DNA of 64,000 bases from Clostridia bacterium (GTDB lineage: Bacteria; Bacillota; Clostridia; Christensenellales; Aristaeellaceae): NCBI GenBank assembly GCA_900769075.1, contig CAAGFE010000060.1, positions 1 to 64,000 on the forward strand. Direction: 5' to 3'. Numbering within the stretch: the stretch's first letter is position 1; each line of letters starts with the position of its first letter. A program made the position numbers and the translations under genes. The notes beneath the pieces were generated by a model, which searched no databases, had not been told where the DNA came from, and was given only the letters and a program-made list of their open reading frames with translations. Below, in pieces: positions 51,303 to 60,758 of the stretch.

Positions 51303-52178
51303 TCACTTTTTCGGGGTACGGGATTCACCCAGGCAGAAGATAGCGATCACGCCCGGCCCGGTATGCGCACCGATGACCGAGCCGACATAGGAAAGCCGAA
51401 CATCAGCAACCGGAAGCGCCGCCTTGACCATATCCGCCAGGGTCTGCGCTTCCTCCGCGCAGTCCCCATGGGAAATGTGGATGATCTGTCCCTCGGGATT
51501 CCGGATATCGGCAATGACCTTCTCTGCCAGGATGCGGATACTGCGCTTGCGCCCTGCCGCCTTCTCATACACAGCGAGCTTTCCGTTTTCGTCCACATGC
51601 ATGATCGGTTTGATACGCACCAGGCTGCCCACGATGGCGCTGGCAGCGTTCACGCGGCCGCCGCGGTGGAGGTGCATCAGGTCGTTCACCGTAAACCAGG
51701 AAATGAAATGCTGCACGTTCGCCTGAACCCAGGCGGCATTCTCTTCGATGGACATGCCCTTTTCCCGGTTCTTCAGGGCATAGGCCACCATCAGGCCCTC
51801 ACCCGCGGAAGCCAGCAGGCTGTCGATGACCATCAGCTTACGATCCGGAAAATCCCCGCGCACATCCTCTGCAGCAGCAAATGCAGCAGAACAGGTACCG
51901 CTCAGCCCGCTGGAGAAAGCGATGGTCAGCACATCGTTGCCCGCACTCAGCAGCTCCCGGAAGCAGGTTTCCCACATTTCAAGCGTGACCTGTGAGGTCT
52001 TGAGCATCTTGCCTTCGCGCATCGCATCATAAATCGCTCGAATGGACTCATCCGTGCCATCAGAAACATAAGATACGCCATCCATCATATAGGACAGATT
52101 GAGGACACGGAAATTCTCCTGCTGCTTGATCCAGCTTAGCGGCATATCAATCGTCGAGTCTGTGACAATCCAATACAT
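51303..52178 (-). CDS. DegV family fatty-acid-binding protein
   Basis: 291-residue DegV/FakB-type protein. It opens WIVTDSTIDMP; the fatty-acid pocket region includes KTSQVTLEMWETCFREL and IAFSSGLSGTCSAA, and the C-terminal part HTGPGVIAIF. FakB proteins present fatty acids to the kinase FakA for use in phospholipids; whether this one does is inferred from the family. The stop lies 18 bp before the galT -35 box. ATG 52178 follows CAGGAGGAAA. Confidence 0.93.
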   Translation of the reverse strand: MYWIVTDSTIDMPLSWIKQQENFRVLNLSYMMDGVSYVSDGTDESIRAIYDAMREGKMLKTSQVTLEMWETCFRELLSAGNDVLTIAFSSGLSGTCSAAFAAAEDVRGDFPDRKLMVIDSLLASAGEGLMVAYALKNREKGMSIEENAAWVQANVQHFISWFTVNDLMHLHRGGRVNAASAIVGSLVRIKPIMHVDENGKLAVYEKAAGRKRSIRILAEKVIADIRNPEGQIIHISHGDCAEEAQTLADMVKAALPVADVRLSYVGSVIGAHTGPGVIAIFCLGESRTPKK

Positions 52179-52301
52179 AGTTTTCCTCCTGAATCAGATG
52201 ATCAAGAATAGTATACCACATTTTCCCGCGCAGCGCATCTCCTTTTGCTTTTCCAAGCAAATCATTTTCTCTGTGCTGGACATGGGGCAGCGCAGACGGC
52301 G

Positions 52302-53834
52302 TTAGCGCCAGTATTTTCCGTCCAGTTCCCGATACTGGATGGCTTCCGCCACATGGGCGGTCTGGATATCCGCAGCCCCTTCCATGTCGGCGATAGTGCG
52401 GGCAACCTTCAGCACACGGCCATAGGCGCGCATGCTCATGCCCATGCGATCCACCGCCATATGCAGGACGGATTCCGCCTCTTTGGTCAGCGAACAATAG
52501 CGACGGGTGAGCTTCGCGTCCAGCTGGGCGTTGCAATGGATCCCGTCCTGAATGTACCTCGCCTGCTGAATTTCTCTTGCCCTGCGTACCCGCGCGCCGA
52601 CCACAGCGGAGGACTCCCCTGCTGCGCCGCTGTTGATCTCCTTCACCGGTACCGCGTCCACCTCGATCTGAATGTCGATTCGATCCAGCAGCGGGCCGGA
52701 CACCCGGTCCAGATAGCGCCGGATTTCGTGCTTTGAGCAGCGGCACTGCTTCTGTTTGCTGCCGAAGAAGCCGCAGGGACAGGGATTCATGCTGGCCACC
52801 AGCATAAAGCTGGACTGATACTGGGCCTGATTCTGTACCCTTGTGACCGACACCATGCCGTCCTCCAAAGGCTGGCGCAGGGCCTCCAGGGCATTGCGGC
52901 TGAATTCAGGCAGTTCATCCATGAAGAGCACGCCATTATGGGCCAGACTCACCTCACCGGGACGGGCATTGGTCCCGCCGCCAATCAGGCTGGCAACGGA
53001 TGCACTATGGTGAGGCGCACAGAAGGGCCGCGTAACCATCAAGCCGCTTCCCGGCGTCAGCTTTCCGGCAATCGAATGAATGCGCGTGGTTTCCAGTGCT
53101 TCTTCAAAGGTCAGCGGCGGCAGGATGCCCGGCAGACACCTGGCAAGCATGGTTTTGCCGGAACCCGGCACGCCAATCATCAGCATGTTATGTCCGCCCG
53201 ATGCAGCAACCTCCAGGGCTCTGCGAGCGCCAAGCTGCCCCTGGACCGACGCCATGTCCATCATACATTTGGCAGAAGAAACGATCTCCTGATAGGAGCG
53301 CTGGCACTGGGCTGGAATCCGTTCCTTGCCCTTTAAGTGCATCGCAACCTGTCGGAGATGCTTCGCCGGATATACATGCACGCCCTGAATACACGCGACT
53401 TCTTCTGCATTATCGGCTGGCAGAATCACATCAACAATGCCCTGCTCGCTGGCGCTGATGACCATCGGCAGCGCCCCACGCACCGGGTGGAGGGTTCCGT
53501 CCAGGGACAGTTCACCCAGCATCAGGGTGTTGGTCAGGTCCATTTGATCCAGCTGGCTGGAAGCCATCAGCACCCCGACGGCGATGGGCAGGTCAAAAGC
53601 CGGCCCCTCCTTCTTCACATCCGCTGGAGCCAGATTGACCGTCAGCCGGGATATCGGCATGCTGAAGCCGGAATTCTTGATCGCCGCGCTGACACGATCC
53701 CGGCTTTCCTTCACCGATGCGTCCGGCAGGCCGATGATATCCAGCGCAGGCATACCGCTGGCAGCATAAACCTCCACCGTCACGGAAAAACCGCTAACCC
53801 CGTTGAGCCCATAGCCAAGCGTACGCGCCAGCAT
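52302..53834 (-). CDS. YifB/ComM family Mg-chelatase-like AAA+ protein
   Basis: 510-residue protein: N-terminal lon-protease-like domain (ASGMPALDIIGLPDASVKES, AIKNSGFSMPISRLTVNLAP), AAA+ core with Walker A GVPGSGKTMLARCLPGILPP, GEVSLAHNGVLFMDELPEF, and a Cys-rich insert CPCGFFGSKQKQCRC. C-terminal Mg-chelatase-like domain. ComM in Haemophilus is a helicase aiding branch migration in transformation. It commonly sits beside dprA; here dprA is 14 kb away in the other orientation. ATG 53834 follows CGGAGGTGG. Confidence 0.93.
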   Translation of the reverse strand: MLARTLGYGLNGVSGFSVTVEVYAASGMPALDIIGLPDASVKESRDRVSAAIKNSGFSMPISRLTVNLAPADVKKEGPAFDLPIAVGVLMASSQLDQMDLTNTLMLGELSLDGTLHPVRGALPMVISASEQGIVDVILPADNAEEVACIQGVHVYPAKHLRQVAMHLKGKERIPAQCQRSYQEIVSSAKCMMDMASVQGQLGARRALEVAASGGHNMLMIGVPGSGKTMLARCLPGILPPLTFEEALETTRIHSIAGKLTPGSGLMVTRPFCAPHHSASVASLIGGGTNARPGEVSLAHNGVLFMDELPEFSRNALEALRQPLEDGMVSVTRVQNQAQYQSSFMLVASMNPCPCGFFGSKQKQCRCSKHEIRRYLDRVSGPLLDRIDIQIEVDAVPVKEINSGAAGESSAVVGARVRRAREIQQARYIQDGIHCNAQLDAKLTRRYCSLTKEAESVLHMAVDRMGMSMRAYGRVLKVARTIADMEGAADIQTAHVAEAIQYRELDGKYWR

Positions 53835-53873
53835 GGTGCCACCTCCGTTCGTGTTTGTTCGACCATTGCTTTT

Positions 53874-53902
53874 ATTGTATCGCATATTGAAGCAAAAAGC
53901 AA
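53874..53902 (-). promoter_or_regulatory. Promoter of yifB
   Basis: TTGCTT (53897-53902), 17-bp spacer, TACAAT (53874-53879) on the minus strand. Confidence 0.65.
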
Positions 53903-53915
53903 CGGAAAACAGCAG

Positions 53916-53947
53916 CAAAACACCTCCTGCCGCGTGTGGGCAGGAGG
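53916..53947 (-). terminator. Terminator after the large glycosyltransferase gene
   Basis: CCTCCTGCC/GGCAGGAGG perfect 9-bp stem (53923-53947) followed on the minus strand by TGTTTTG. Confidence 0.8.
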
Positions 53948-53953
53948 CAGATA

Positions 53954-56900
53954 TCAGTGGTGATACACATGTGGGAGAATCGGGATTTTTTCAAGGAAAG
54001 CATTGAGGTTGATGAGGAATTCACTGGTGCGGTACTGGGGCAGCAGGCTGATGTAAGGGTAATCCCGGATGAAATCCATCCACCAATCGGGCGTGGTCAC
54101 ACCGCTGGCATAGGGGAACAGGAGGATGAACCAGATCAGGCAGAGCACCAGATACACAATCCATACAGTCCTGCCCGCCTTGGGCTTGCGCAGGGTGAAG
54201 TGATGCAGCATCAGCGTGGTGCCGAGAATCAGGAAGGGGACGCTGGCAAAGTAGTGGTAGATGTAGGTTCCTCGCGGCACCAATACCCAGGGCAGGAATT
54301 GTGCCAGCAGGCCGATCAGAATGAACGCAGGCGCAATGTCCCAATCCTTGCGGTACAGATGATACATGCCTTCGGTTCCCTCGAGGGTGTAACGATGCCC
54401 CTTCCCCCAGCGATAGGCGGTATACAGGATGCCGCCAATGCCCACGACCCACACCCAGGGATTCCCGAAGCAGAAGATCGCAAAGCTCTTCCCTTCCGGC
54501 TTGAAGGCAGCCATGGCGTAATACATAGGCTTCATCATCAGGGGCCACTCGTACCAGGGCGAGTAGTAATAATGATCCATGCCCAGGCCGGGCGTGCTGT
54601 GGTAGGACAGCATGCTGTAATACTCGCCAAAGTTGGTATCGTAAACCTTCTTGAGGAAGTCCCACAGGCTGTCGAATTTCCGGTCAGAGAAATGAACCGT
54701 GTAGGATAGCAGATAGATGGCAAGGGGAACCGCCACGAAGAACAGCAGGCACCAGAGGCACAGCACCACAAACCGTTTGAAGCCCTTCTTCTCGCGTTGT
54801 TCAAGTTCCGCCCTTTCTTCGTCGGAATAATCCTTGCCGTCATTCAGCATGTGAGCGGCGAGGGACCCCATCCGCAGGTGACGGAAGCAGGTCCAGAAGT
54901 ACAGCACCGCCAATCCGACGCCAGCATAGACGCCGATCCACTTGCTGGCGATGCCGCAGCCCATGAAGAAGCCGCTCAGGGCCAGATCCGGCAGAAGCTT
55001 CTTCACGTCCTCCAGGACAATATCCCGCTGCATGAACCGAAGCATGAAGAGGTAACTGAGCATGATGAACAGCACCGGATAGCTGTCGATGGTCGCCAGG
55101 CGCGTCTGGGTGAAGTGCATGCAGTCCAGCGTCATGAGCATCATGGCCACAAAGGCCATGTCCGTGCGCTTGGTCAGCTGCTTTGCCAGCAGATACATCA
55201 CGGGCACCATCAGGATGCCGCACAGCGCACCGGCAAAGCGCCATCCAAAGGGCGTCATGCCGAAGAGCGCAACAAACCAGCTCATGATGACCTTGCCCAG
55301 CGGCGGATGCGTCCACTCATAGGCGTTCATGTGATTGAGGTGCTCGAAGGCGGTGCGGGCATGATAGATCTCATCGAAGTAGGTGGAATTCCACCAGCTC
55401 GGTTCGCCCTCAAGGGTATCCTGCTCATCCAGCAGGCATGCGGGATCTGTGTACAGGGGTGAGGTTGGATTGGCGTTTTCCCGGCCGATCACCGTTGCGC
55501 CGGTGATCACCCGGCCTTCCGCGTCCTTGAAGATCAGCTCGTTGAGAACCAGACCGACCTGCATCGGGTTGATACGCACATACCGGCCCGAGAGCTTCTG
55601 CACGTCATCAAAATCGGTCGCATCGATGAATGTCGTGGTTCCGTTGGAGGTGTAGCTGGGCTTGAGGTACTTCCACTGGAAGCACTGGCCCTGATCCATC
55701 TGGGCGGGATAATCCTTTGACCATCCCTCGCCTGTCACATCGTCGCTGACTGCAACCGCAAAATCGTTGTAGCTGACCTGACAGAAGTATAGCATGCTGA
55801 ACGAATCATAATGCTGACCGAGGTCGATGTAGACATACTCGTTCTTTGACGTGGATTTCCATGGATTCTGCGGCGCTTTGGTGGACCCGAGGGTTGTCAG
55901 GGTGACGATCGAATAAAAGAGCGTCACCGCCAGCATCAGCAGCACATCCAGCCGCTTGATGCCCACCTTGGCATCGGCTCTGAAGGTCAGCGGAGTAAAG
56001 GGAGGCGTTTTCTCCCCCGCAGCAGACGGCTTATGCTCCGACAGATTAAGCGGCGATGCCTCCACGCAAACGCGATGACACACCCACACGCTGGCCAGCG
56101 CAGCACACACGTTCACCACGGACAGGAGGTTGGCCAGCGTGACATTATCTGCATTCAAGTGACCCATGGACGAGCCAAGGCGCAGGGAATTGTCCAGCAC
56201 AACGCCCTCGTTGATGAACAATGTGCAGGTTGCGCCGATCAGCAAGCCGAGAATGCGGCGGTCCCGGCGAAGGGCATAGGCCATGCCCAGCAGGAAAATA
56301 GCCGGGAACAGGTAACGCTCGTGCATCTTGATGCCGAACACATACAGCAGCAGAAAGATTACCGCACCGCATAGGGGCAGGTTTTCCAGCTTGCCCGAAC
56401 GGATGAACATCGGCAGCACCAGCAGAAACGCCATGGACATCGCCGCAATGCCCAGCTGTGTCCAGGTGCAGCCGACCAGGCCAAGCACAAGGTAAACCAG
56501 GCAATAAGCCGCCATCAGTGCAGGTTCAACATACCAGAGCCTGCGGACTTTCCGCTGGCGGATGAAGGTATACACACCCCAGCAAAGCGAACACAGGGCA
56601 AAGAAGATACAGGTGCCGAGGGCTGCGGGATTCGCAATGGCGTCCCAGTTGGCGCCGAAGAGATAGTACAGGTTGGCCGTGTTGACCGTGGCGTGGGGAT
56701 ATGAAGCCAGCGTTTCCTTGTACAAATCAAACAGCCACATCGGAGATTCCTGATGGAAGCAGAAGGGCAGCACAATCGCCAGTGCCAGCACAGCAGAGAT
56801 CAGCAGGCCGATGCCCATCTGCCGATGGCAGCGTCCAGCTTCAATACGCCCCTTCTCCGTCCTGGGAAAATTCACCCATGCCATGACAAGAGCTGCCAGG

Positions 56901-58201
56901 CCCAGGAAACCCATCATCAGCGCCTGGGGCTTCACGAGAATGCACAGCACATACAGGGGCAGAACAACAGCCCACTTGCGGTGAATGGCGAAATAGGCAA
57001 CCAGCATCAGGCCGGCGCACAGCACGCTGTCAATCTGACACCAGGCTGCGCTGTTCAGGAAGGCCGCTGGATTGAACGCCAGCACCAGAGCAAAGATTCC
57101 GGCTTGACGGCGCGAAAAATCATGTTCCACTGCCAAGCGGTAAACCAGCCACGCAGCAATCAGGTCGCAGGCCATCGGCAGAAGCTTGTGCACAAAGGCC
57201 GGGCTGACAATGCCGTTCAGCAGATTGGCGAGCAGGCCATTCAGGCCCATCACATAGACATAGGCAGGCGGATAGTCGCACCAGTTGGACTGGTAGAACC
57301 TCCCGGGCCCCACGCTGGACATGGTGTTGCCCCAGGCCGTGAAGCAGCCCACGTCCACCTGGTAGCCCTCCACCTTGAGCGCCACCAGAATGCGTGCCAG
57401 CGCTGCGATGCACATGCCGACAACGGCAAAAGCAGGCATTCTGCCCGGCTTGAACCGTTCTCGTTCAAGGCGCGCGGCTTCACAGCGGTTGCTCTGCAGC
57501 TGTCGCATCAGCCAGAGCGACACAGCCGCGTAGCCCAGCGCCAGCACGATCAGCCAGGGCCAGAAAGGACTTGCAGTTTCCGGTTCGGCGGGATCGACCG
57601 GGGCGATCACCTGCACCTGCTCCATGGGATACCAGGCATCGGCCAAAACGCCCTTGGGCAGCTCACTCACCTGAACCAGGGACAAATCATCGAAAGCAGC
57701 CTTCCCCTGGCTTTCTCCGCTGTATCCGCCGACGCGGGCGAAGATGGTGACCTCGGTCTGATCGTCGTCCGTCAGGCCGTAGGTTTCGACATAGACCCAC
57801 TCGCCGGCTGTATCATACTTGCTCTGGGAGAAAACATACACGCCCTCCACCGAAAGGTTCGCACCACGGCCTGCATCGGGGATGTCCTCAGCAAGCATCC
57901 AGCCGGAAAGCCTGTACATTGCGTTTGGCTTCACCTTGACTGTCTGGGCAAAGCGGGCGTCATTCATGTCGAAGTTTTCGACCACCGCAGCATGCCTTCC
58001 GGACTTCGCCTGATCGGTGATGCTGAATTGTGTGACGCCTTCCCGGGTCAGGTAGGCATCGGTGAACCAGCCGACCGGCATCCCGTTTTCGTCAAGGGTT
58101 TCAAAACCGGGATTGGTCAGCAGATTGGTTTCCTCCGCGCAGCCAAGCGGTACAGCCAGCAGCAGGGTTGCCGCGAGAAGCACCAGAATGCGTTTGAGCA
58201 A
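53954..58201 (-). CDS. Very large double GT-C membrane glycosyltransferase (PMT family fusion)
   Basis: About 1415 residues. In order: signal peptide (MLKRILVLLAATLLLAVPLG); an extracytoplasmic beta domain (about 25-180, NLLTNPGFETLDENG) like CBM4/9; a first polytopic GT-C-like half from about 205 (DVGCFTAWGNTM near 281, many membrane helices); a discoidin-like beta insert near 775-900; then a PMT (GT39) half with FDEIYHARTAFEHL near 940 and EWTHPPLGK near 965, and a PMT_4TMC end (YEWPLMMKPMYYAM, GNPWVW). It probably transfers a sugar from a polyprenyl phosphate to exported protein or polymer. TTG 58201 follows GAGGTG; ATG 58219 is the alternative start. Confidence 0.85.
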   Translation of the reverse strand: MLKRILVLLAATLLLAVPLGCAEETNLLTNPGFETLDENGMPVGWFTDAYLTREGVTQFSITDQAKSGRHAAVVENFDMNDARFAQTVKVKPNAMYRLSGWMLAEDIPDAGRGANLSVEGVYVFSQSKYDTAGEWVYVETYGLTDDDQTEVTIFARVGGYSGESQGKAAFDDLSLVQVSELPKGVLADAWYPMEQVQVIAPVDPAEPETASPFWPWLIVLALGYAAVSLWLMRQLQSNRCEAARLERERFKPGRMPAFAVVGMCIAALARILVALKVEGYQVDVGCFTAWGNTMSSVGPGRFYQSNWCDYPPAYVYVMGLNGLLANLLNGIVSPAFVHKLLPMACDLIAAWLVYRLAVEHDFSRRQAGIFALVLAFNPAAFLNSAAWCQIDSVLCAGLMLVAYFAIHRKWAVVLPLYVLCILVKPQALMMGFLGLAALVMAWVNFPRTEKGRIEAGRCHRQMGIGLLISAVLALAIVLPFCFHQESPMWLFDLYKETLASYPHATVNTANLYYLFGANWDAIANPAALGTCIFFALCSLCWGVYTFIRQRKVRRLWYVEPALMAAYCLVYLVLGLVGCTWTQLGIAAMSMAFLLVLPMFIRSGKLENLPLCGAVIFLLLYVFGIKMHERYLFPAIFLLGMAYALRRDRRILGLLIGATCTLFINEGVVLDNSLRLGSSMGHLNADNVTLANLLSVVNVCAALASVWVCHRVCVEASPLNLSEHKPSAAGEKTPPFTPLTFRADAKVGIKRLDVLLMLAVTLFYSIVTLTTLGSTKAPQNPWKSTSKNEYVYIDLGQHYDSFSMLYFCQVSYNDFAVAVSDDVTGEGWSKDYPAQMDQGQCFQWKYLKPSYTSNGTTTFIDATDFDDVQKLSGRYVRINPMQVGLVLNELIFKDAEGRVITGATVIGRENANPTSPLYTDPACLLDEQDTLEGEPSWWNSTYFDEIYHARTAFEHLNHMNAYEWTHPPLGKVIMSWFVALFGMTPFGWRFAGALCGILMVPVMYLLAKQLTKRTDMAFVAMMLMTLDCMHFTQTRLATIDSYPVLFIMLSYLFMLRFMQRDIVLEDVKKLLPDLALSGFFMGCGIASKWIGVYAGVGLAVLYFWTCFRHLRMGSLAAHMLNDGKDYSDEERAELEQREKKGFKRFVVLCLWCLLFFVAVPLAIYLLSYTVHFSDRKFDSLWDFLKKVYDTNFGEYYSMLSYHSTPGLGMDHYYYSPWYEWPLMMKPMYYAMAAFKPEGKSFAIFCFGNPWVWVVGIGGILYTAYRWGKGHRYTLEGTEGMYHLYRKDWDIAPAFILIGLLAQFLPWVLVPRGTYIYHYFASVPFLILGTTLMLHHFTLRKPKAGRTVWIVYLVLCLIWFILLFPYASGVTTPDWWMDFIRDYPYISLLPQYRTSEFLINLNAFLEKIPILPHVYHH

Positions 58202-58248
58202 AATGATCACCTCATGCATGCAATGAAAAAATCTCTGCGGATACATCG

Positions 58249-58599
58249 TCACCGGGCTGCCATGAAGGCATTGGGAATATGCAGGATCCCTTCCCGCGTG
58301 ATTTCCACGACATCAAAACGAACCAGGCGCTCCATCCATTCCCGCTGGATCAAAAAAGCCAGTGCGGCATGGGTCATCCGCCGCTGTTTGTCCGGGGTGA
58401 CGGCTTGAAGCCCGGAGCCCTTTCCTCCGCCGGGACGGGCCTTGACCTCCACGAATACAACGGTGGTGCCGTCCTCCATGATGAGGTCGATTTCCCCATC
58501 CTCCGCCCGGAAACGCCGGGTGAGCACCCGCATGCCCCGGAGGCAAAGATATGCCTCTGCCTGGGCTTCATATTTCAGGCCGGATTCGTACTGTTTCAT
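58249..58599 (-). CDS. YraN/UPF0102 family nuclease-like protein
   Basis: 116-residue UPF0102 protein with an endonuclease-like fold: GLKYEAQAEAYLCLRGMRVL, then the acidic DGEIDLIMED and VFVEVKARPGG motifs (Glu-Asp-Glu-x-Lys metal site). Cellular role unclear. It overlaps the end of rnhB by 32 bp in a different frame, and the start at 58599 is internal to rnhB. rbgA-rnhB-yraN order is common. Confidence 0.92.
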   Translation of the reverse strand: MKQYESGLKYEAQAEAYLCLRGMRVLTRRFRAEDGEIDLIMEDGTTVVFVEVKARPGGGKGSGLQAVTPDKQRRMTHAALAFLIQREWMERLVRFDVVEITREGILHIPNAFMAAR

Positions 58600-59206
58600 G
58601 GCAGAAATTCCGAATGAAGCTGCGGCGATGTGCCGGGCAGGGCCCGTATTTTATCAGCGCAGCGATATGTTCCGGGGTACCATAGCCCTTGTTGCGGGCA
58701 AAACCATAAGCGGGGTACTCCTCGTCCAGCGCCAGCAGCTGACGGTCGCGGGTGACCTTCGCCACGATGCTGGCGGCTGCAATCGCATAGGAAGTGGCAT
58801 CCCCCTTGATGATCGGTACTTCCCGCCCCTTCAGGCCAAGCCCCGTCACCGCGTCGATGAGAAAAATATCCGCCGGAACCTGGGAAGCAGCTTCGCGCAT
58901 GGCCTTTTTTGTGGCCTGCAGGATATTGATCTCGTCGATCTCCCGGGGCGTGGCCTGTCCGATGCCGACATACAGCGCAATGTCCATGATCTCCCGATAC
59001 ACCTTCTCCCGACGGGACTCGGAGAGCTTTTTGCTGTCATCAATCCAGGGCAGCACGGGTTCCCAGGGCATCACAACGCAGGCGGTGACCACGTTTCCGG
59101 CCAGCGGACCGCGCCCGACTTCATCCATGCCCGCGACGACGCCGATATACTGGCGGTCATAATCCATCAGCAGCTGCGCATGGGCCAGACGGTCAATCTT
59201 CGCCAT
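58568..59206 (-). CDS. rnhB: Ribonuclease HII
   Basis: 212-residue RNase H type 2, which removes ribonucleotides from DNA. DE motif in AGMDEVGRGPLAGNVV, DSKKLSESRREKVY, then the Asp in IFLIDAVTGLG and GDATSYAIAAASIVAKVTRD. A C-terminal HRRSF segment ends the core. ATG 59206 lies inside the end of rbgA (14-bp overlap) with GAAGGAGG in front. Confidence 0.96.
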   Translation of the reverse strand: MAKIDRLAHAQLLMDYDRQYIGVVAGMDEVGRGPLAGNVVTACVVMPWEPVLPWIDDSKKLSESRREKVYREIMDIALYVGIGQATPREIDEINILQATKKAMREAASQVPADIFLIDAVTGLGLKGREVPIIKGDATSYAIAAASIVAKVTRDRQLLALDEEYPAYGFARNKGYGTPEHIAALIKYGPCPAHRRSFIRNFCHETVRIRPEI

Positions 59207-60092
59207 GTTCTTCCTCCTTCACCGCGCCGGGAATGGTCAGGCGGGGCCGGGGAATCCGGGGCGTTTCCAGGGTGATACGCCCCAGCTTCCCGCCGCGGAA
59301 TTCGTCCAGAACCACATAGCAGCAGCGGTCGTAGTCGCATACGCCGCCCTTCATCAGGAAGCCCCGGCCGCGGCAAACAGCCTCCAGCAGTTCCTCCCCC
59401 TTCAGCGCCGGATCCTTGATGCGAAAGCGCTCCATCACCTGCTCAGGCTTCACGGCCAGCATGTCCTGAAGCAAATGGATGGTCAGCATGGGCAGATCCA
59501 CCACATCATCCTTCACGGTACCGATATAGCACAGGCGGCGGGCAGCCAGCTGGTCATCCAGACGGGGCCAGAGCAGGCCCGGGGTGTCTAGCAGATCCAG
59601 GTAGGGTGTGATACGCACCCACTGATTGGCGCGCGTCACGCCGGGACGATCGCCGGTTTTTGCGATGCCGCTGCCGTGGAGCTTGTTTGTGAAGGTACTC
59701 TTCCCCACATTGGGGACGCCAACCACCATCACCTTGACCGTTTTGCGCACGCCCTTGGCCAGAGCGCGTTCCACCGTCTCCTTCGCGGCATGGTCAATCA
59801 CCATCAGGGCATCCTTCGCCTTGCCAGTGGCCGCGTTATAGGGGGCACAGTCAATTCCCTGTCCGCGGAAGAAATTCAGCCAGGCACTGGTCATGGCCGG
59901 ATCCGCCAGATCGGCTTTGTTCAGCAGCAGGACGCGCTTCTTATTGGCGATGAGCTTGTCCAAATCCGGATTTCGGGAGGAATAGGGCAAACGGGCGTCG
60001 CAGAGCTCAACGACCACATCCACACGATTGAGCTGTTCCTGCAGTTGGCGCTTCGTTTTTGCCATATGTCCGGGATACCAGTTGATGTCCAT
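59193..60092 (-). CDS. rbgA: Ribosome biogenesis GTPase RbgA (YlqF)
   Basis: 299-residue circularly permuted GTPase for late 50S assembly. Motif order G4-G1-G3 is visible: LLNKADLAD, then GVPNVGKSTFTNKL, then LLDTPGLL; start MDINWYPGHMAK is diagnostic. The C-terminal RNA-binding-like domain follows. ATG 60092 was chosen by that start, after GGTGGAA. It heads the rbgA-rnhB-yraN-glycosyltransferase-yifB series on the minus strand. Confidence 0.95.
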   Translation of the reverse strand: MDINWYPGHMAKTKRQLQEQLNRVDVVVELCDARLPYSSRNPDLDKLIANKKRVLLLNKADLADPAMTSAWLNFFRGQGIDCAPYNAATGKAKDALMVIDHAAKETVERALAKGVRKTVKVMVVGVPNVGKSTFTNKLHGSGIAKTGDRPGVTRANQWVRITPYLDLLDTPGLLWPRLDDQLAARRLCYIGTVKDDVVDLPMLTIHLLQDMLAVKPEQVMERFRIKDPALKGEELLEAVCRGRGFLMKGGVCDYDRCCYVVLDEFRGGKLGRITLETPRIPRPRLTIPGAVKEEEHGED

Positions 60093-60213
60093 CTTGATTC
60101 CACCTGCCGTCCGTAGCAATTCATATGTGCGTGGTGCGTTCCTACAAAATGATAGAATGGCTGAAAAACACCACTTTATGATTTTACCACGAAACAGCGC
60201 AAAAAAAAAGGCT

Positions 60214-60727
60214 ATTCTGAGATTTCATTTTCCCTTCATTGTTGCGGAACAACTCAAAGGTAACAGGAGGATAAAGAAAAGAGAACCCGACTGTGGTAAG
60301 ATAAAGCGCGACCAACAACAAACCGCAGAGGAGTTCTCCATGGATTAGATAACACAGGAAGCGTACTTTTGTCAACGGGTACTGATATATGCGCTGTAAC
60401 ACGGCGTAACGGCAGCAGCGAATCGTCATAGGCTGAGCCGAAAGCCGGTGAGCAAATGGAAAAACCGGAATGATGGGACGCCGGAAAGCCTGAAGGATCA
60501 GCCGCGCACACCGCACTATTTCCCGAGGCAGCAAGCTGGTCAGGCGGTACGTCAGGAAGTAACAACCAGCAGCCAAGGAGGTTGGTCGAGTCCGTCCACC
60601 CCCCCTCCTCCCATGATATTCTTCGCGCCACAGTCAAGGTCGGGTCGTATTTGCTTCGCAATTCTCCACCCTTTCCTTGACTCTCCGCTCCGTTCTCTGG
60701 GTGTAACCTATGTTTGTTGCTTCAACG
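60214..60727 (+). mobile_element. Decayed, internally deleted IS481-like element, copy 2
   Basis: About 0.5 kb, closely similar to copy 1 (31411-31935) but in the opposite orientation. Left end TGTTGCGGAACAACTCAAAG (60240) and right end ending CCTATGTTTGTTGCTTCAAC resemble the inverted repeats of copy 1. Compared with copy 1 it lacks about 16 bp in the transposase remnant and has some 35 extra bp near 60570-60605. It shares the 23-bp sequence 60214-60236 with the right flank of copy 1. The catalytic domain is absent in both. It sits between rbgA and the 5'-nucleotidase gene. Confidence 0.75.
60340..60560 (+). pseudogene. IS481-like transposase, N-terminal remnant (copy 2)
   Basis: Starts ATG GAT TAG, so a stop is the third codon; another stop follows at codon 20. 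The readable protein (QEAYFCQRVLIYAL, NRHRLSRKPVSKWKNRNDG, SLKDQPRTPHYFPRQQ) parallels copy 1 and then shifts frame at the 16-bp deletion. Confidence 0.75.
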
Positions 60728-60758
60728 TCTAAAAAAGACTGCACGGGATTCCAAGAAA

